Below are positions 24,043 to 25,569 of a stretch of DNA of 25,569 nucleotides, in pieces (position 1 is the stretch's first letter; every line of letters starts with the position of its first letter). The stretch covers positions 1-25,569 of the forward strand of contig PJER01000034.1 of NCBI GenBank assembly GCA_002825465.1. The letters are read 5' to 3'. The notes below the pieces were generated by a model. That model was not told the origin of the DNA. It ran no database searches and saw nothing but the letters and a program-made list of their open reading frames with translations. The position numbers were made by a program, and so were the translations under genes. This DNA is from Candidatus Thorarchaeota archaeon MP8T_1 (GTDB lineage Archaea; Asgardarchaeota; Thorarchaeia; Thorarchaeales; Thorarchaeaceae).

Positions 24043-24807
24043 ATGAAAGAAACAATTCGCCCTGGCTTTTTCACTGCAGATCAATTGAGACGGGTGAAGA
24101 TTAGCTCAGGTATCAATGCACTTGATAACCTCCTAGAGGGGGGTATTGAGGCAGGGCTTACTCATCTCATTTATGGGGACCGATGGCTTCACAAGGATTT
24201 TCTCAGATTTGCTGTTACATCACAAATGAAAGAGGAAGATGGGGGAATAGGTGCGCCAGTCATTATCATCGATAGTGCGAATATGATAAAGATTGAACAG
24301 ATCACAGAAATCAGCTATGATCTTGAATTGGAACCAGAGGAAGTCATGGATCGTATCTACATCACTCGAGCTTTCAACTCATCACAGACATATGATATCA
24401 TTATGAATCAATTGGAATCCTTCTTTACTCGAATTCCAGCACGGACTCTCTTGGTCGCCGGACTTCCTAATCTATACATCGAAGAGGGTTTGAGTGGAGA
24501 GAAACTCCAACAGATATCTCATTTGTCTTCAAAAATCATGAAGTTCACATTACAGCGAGAGCTGTTTACAATGGTTTCAGCTCCATGCTCACCAAAGAGT
24601 AAGAACTCTCCATCAGGAGGAAGGTCTCTAGCAAGCAATAGTCAAGTGCATATTCGAGTAGAAGAATCAAAGTCCTACGTGAGATATGTCTTGGCTAAGC
24701 ATCCTCAATATCCAGTTCGTAATGTTGCTAGGAACCTACACACTATGACTGGAGGAACCCTACCGCTCTCCTATTTTCTAGGAGGAGAAGAACAGAGAGA
24801 GGAGTGA
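24043..24807 (+). CDS. Rad51/RadB-like RecA-superfamily paralog with degraded Walker A
   Basis: This 254-residue protein is similar to the core of archaeal RadA/RadB recombinases. It matches ISSGINALDNLLEGGIEAG (about 20-38), the usual lead-in to the P-loop. The P-loop reads GDRWLHKD (45-52), where the second Gly and the Thr are lost though Lys51 stays. Then come VIIIDSANMIKIEQI and PEEVMDRIYITRAFNSSQT, which match RadA (IDTENTFRPERI, DNIYVARAYNS). The C-terminal LPLSYFLGGEEQREE lacks known DNA-loop features. With its altered P-loop it is probably a non-catalytic Rad51 paralog acting as recombination accessory factor, as known for several eukaryotic paralogs. It ends 3 nt from the convergent gene at 24811. 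Confidence 0.72.
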   Translation: MKETIRPGFFTADQLRRVKISSGINALDNLLEGGIEAGLTHLIYGDRWLHKDFLRFAVTSQMKEEDGGIGAPVIIIDSANMIKIEQITEISYDLELEPEEVMDRIYITRAFNSSQTYDIIMNQLESFFTRIPARTLLVAGLPNLYIEEGLSGEKLQQISHLSSKIMKFTLQRELFTMVSAPCSPKSKNSPSGGRSLASNSQVHIRVEESKSYVRYVLAKHPQYPVRNVARNLHTMTGGTLPLSYFLGGEEQREE

Positions 24808-24810
24808 TTA

Positions 24811-25569
24811 TTATTCATCTCTCTCTATACCTAAACTTTTGATGAGTTCTTCTACCAAGTCTCGTGGAAGTGTCTGAGCTTGTTTTACTATCACATCAAT
24901 CTCATGAAGTGGAACTCCTCTTGATTCAAGGTCCTTCTTCAGTTCTTCAATCTCATAGGGGCTCAATTTGTCGCCATGATCACCAACAGATTCAAAATCA
25001 TCTTTAGTGGTCACATCAGGTTCATCTCCCTTAGGCACTTTTTCCCTATCAGGAAGAATGACTGTTTCAATTTCAGAGTCATCCTCATCAGATTCTGTAT
25101 CGATAGGTGCTTCATCCCCTTCAATGTCACCGGATAATCTACTTGTAGCCTGCGCTTCCACCTCTTCGATAATTTCCTCTACAGTCTTGTGCTCTCTTCT
25201 GGCAGCTCGAATTGCTTCTTGCATAATGACTTCTTTGACAAAGGCAGCCTGTTCACTCATCTTCATTTTGACAATGTCCGCTTTGAACTCATCGAGTTCT
25301 TGTTGGTCTAGATTTGTTAAGATGGCAAGTTGAATGAGGAGTTCACCGAGTTCTGGAACATCAACTGATTCTTCAGGCATATCTTCAGACGTTCGTACAA
25401 TCTCTATCTTCGAGAATGTATCGTTGAAGAGCGCTGCAATCAAATCTTGTCTGCTGGATGCCTCAAGTATAGGTTTGGGAACTTTGCCCTTTCTAATCGT
25501 TTTGATCATTCCGTTTATCTGACGTAGTCGCTTTGGTACACTCCAGACACGAACATAAGCTAATCCAAG
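24811..25569 (-). CDS. Acidic helical protein of unknown function (5' end outside window)
   Basis: At least 252 residues are encoded. The frame stays open from an ATG at 25509 to the window edge, and the extra 20 codons read like real protein (AYVRVWSVPKRLRQING), so the true start probably lies upstream. A basic N-terminal part (IKTIRKGKVPKP) is followed by helices (LGELLIQLAILTNLDQQELD), a long amphipathic helix that looks coiled-coil (EAIRAARREHKTVEEIIEE), a disordered acidic stretch (about 130-180, many Asp/Glu), and a final helical hairpin (SPYEIEELKKDLESRGVPL). No membrane segment and no known family are seen. It converges on the Rad51-like gene with a 3 nt gap. Confidence 0.7.
   Translation of the reverse strand, partial: LGLAYVRVWSVPKRLRQINGMIKTIRKGKVPKPILEASSRQDLIAALFNDTFSKIEIVRTSEDMPEESVDVPELGELLIQLAILTNLDQQELDEFKADIVKMKMSEQAAFVKEVIMQEAIRAARREHKTVEEIIEEVEAQATSRLSGDIEGDEAPIDTESDEDDSEIETVILPDREKVPKGDEPDVTTKDDFESVGDHGDKLSPYEIEELKKDLESRGVPLHEIDVIVKQAQTLPRDLVEELIKSLGIERDE

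Overview
The window looks like a chromosomal segment of an archaeon. The evidence is the information-processing gene set (XPB-type helicase, clamp-loader small subunit, Orc1/Cdc6-like and Rad51-like ATPases), TATA-like boxes close to start codons, frequent TTG and GTG starts with purine-rich ribosome binding sites, and tightly packed genes that often overlap tail to tail. The large surface protein (DNRLRE-like and Fn3-like domains, Thr-rich stalk, C-terminal membrane anchor), together with the multiple divergent replication and repair paralogs, suggests an Asgard-type genome, possibly Thorarchaeota-like. That placement is an inference I could not test. I see no CRISPR, tRNA, rRNA, insertion sequence or prophage.

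Layout. 1-422 (-): the N-terminal part of an MFS transporter, cut by the window edge. 598-7640: an information-processing block with an XPB helicase (+), an APH/choline-kinase-like kinase (-), a small DUF2240-like protein (+), a divergent RFC small subunit (-), a 588-residue protein whose C-terminal half resembles the XPB N-terminal domain (+), and a MetE/UROD-fold protein (+). 7682-11973 (-): an operon of five membrane proteins, three of them paralogs of one another. 12306-15008 (+): the large surface protein. 15202-16172 (+): two tandem PrxQ/Bcp-type peroxiredoxins, followed by a convergent SagB-type nitroreductase and a secreted or anchored protein on the minus strand. 18002-21916 (+): malic enzyme with a terminator, then a GlcF-like/GlcD-like pair for 2-hydroxyacid oxidation. 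22001-25569: a divergent Orc1/Cdc6-like AAA+ protein (+), a glycine-cleavage H protein (-), a zinc ribbon protein (-), a Rad51/RadB-like protein with a degraded Walker A (+), and an acidic helical protein running off the window (-).

How the genes fit together. Malic enzyme (malate to pyruvate) and the GlcF/GlcD pair (lactate or glycolate oxidation) form a small organic-acid module. The peroxiredoxins and the flavin nitroreductase are redox functions. The most interesting theme is DNA transactions. The XPB helicase and the 588-residue protein share a whole domain that can be aligned by eye. This is the same type of domain by which eukaryotic TFIIH pairs XPB with p52/Tfb2, so the pair is a candidate archaeal XPB-p52-like module. 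Three further replication or repair ATPases are divergent: the RFC subunit has an insertion and a changed sensor 1, and the Orc1/Cdc6-like and Rad51-like proteins have changed Walker motifs.
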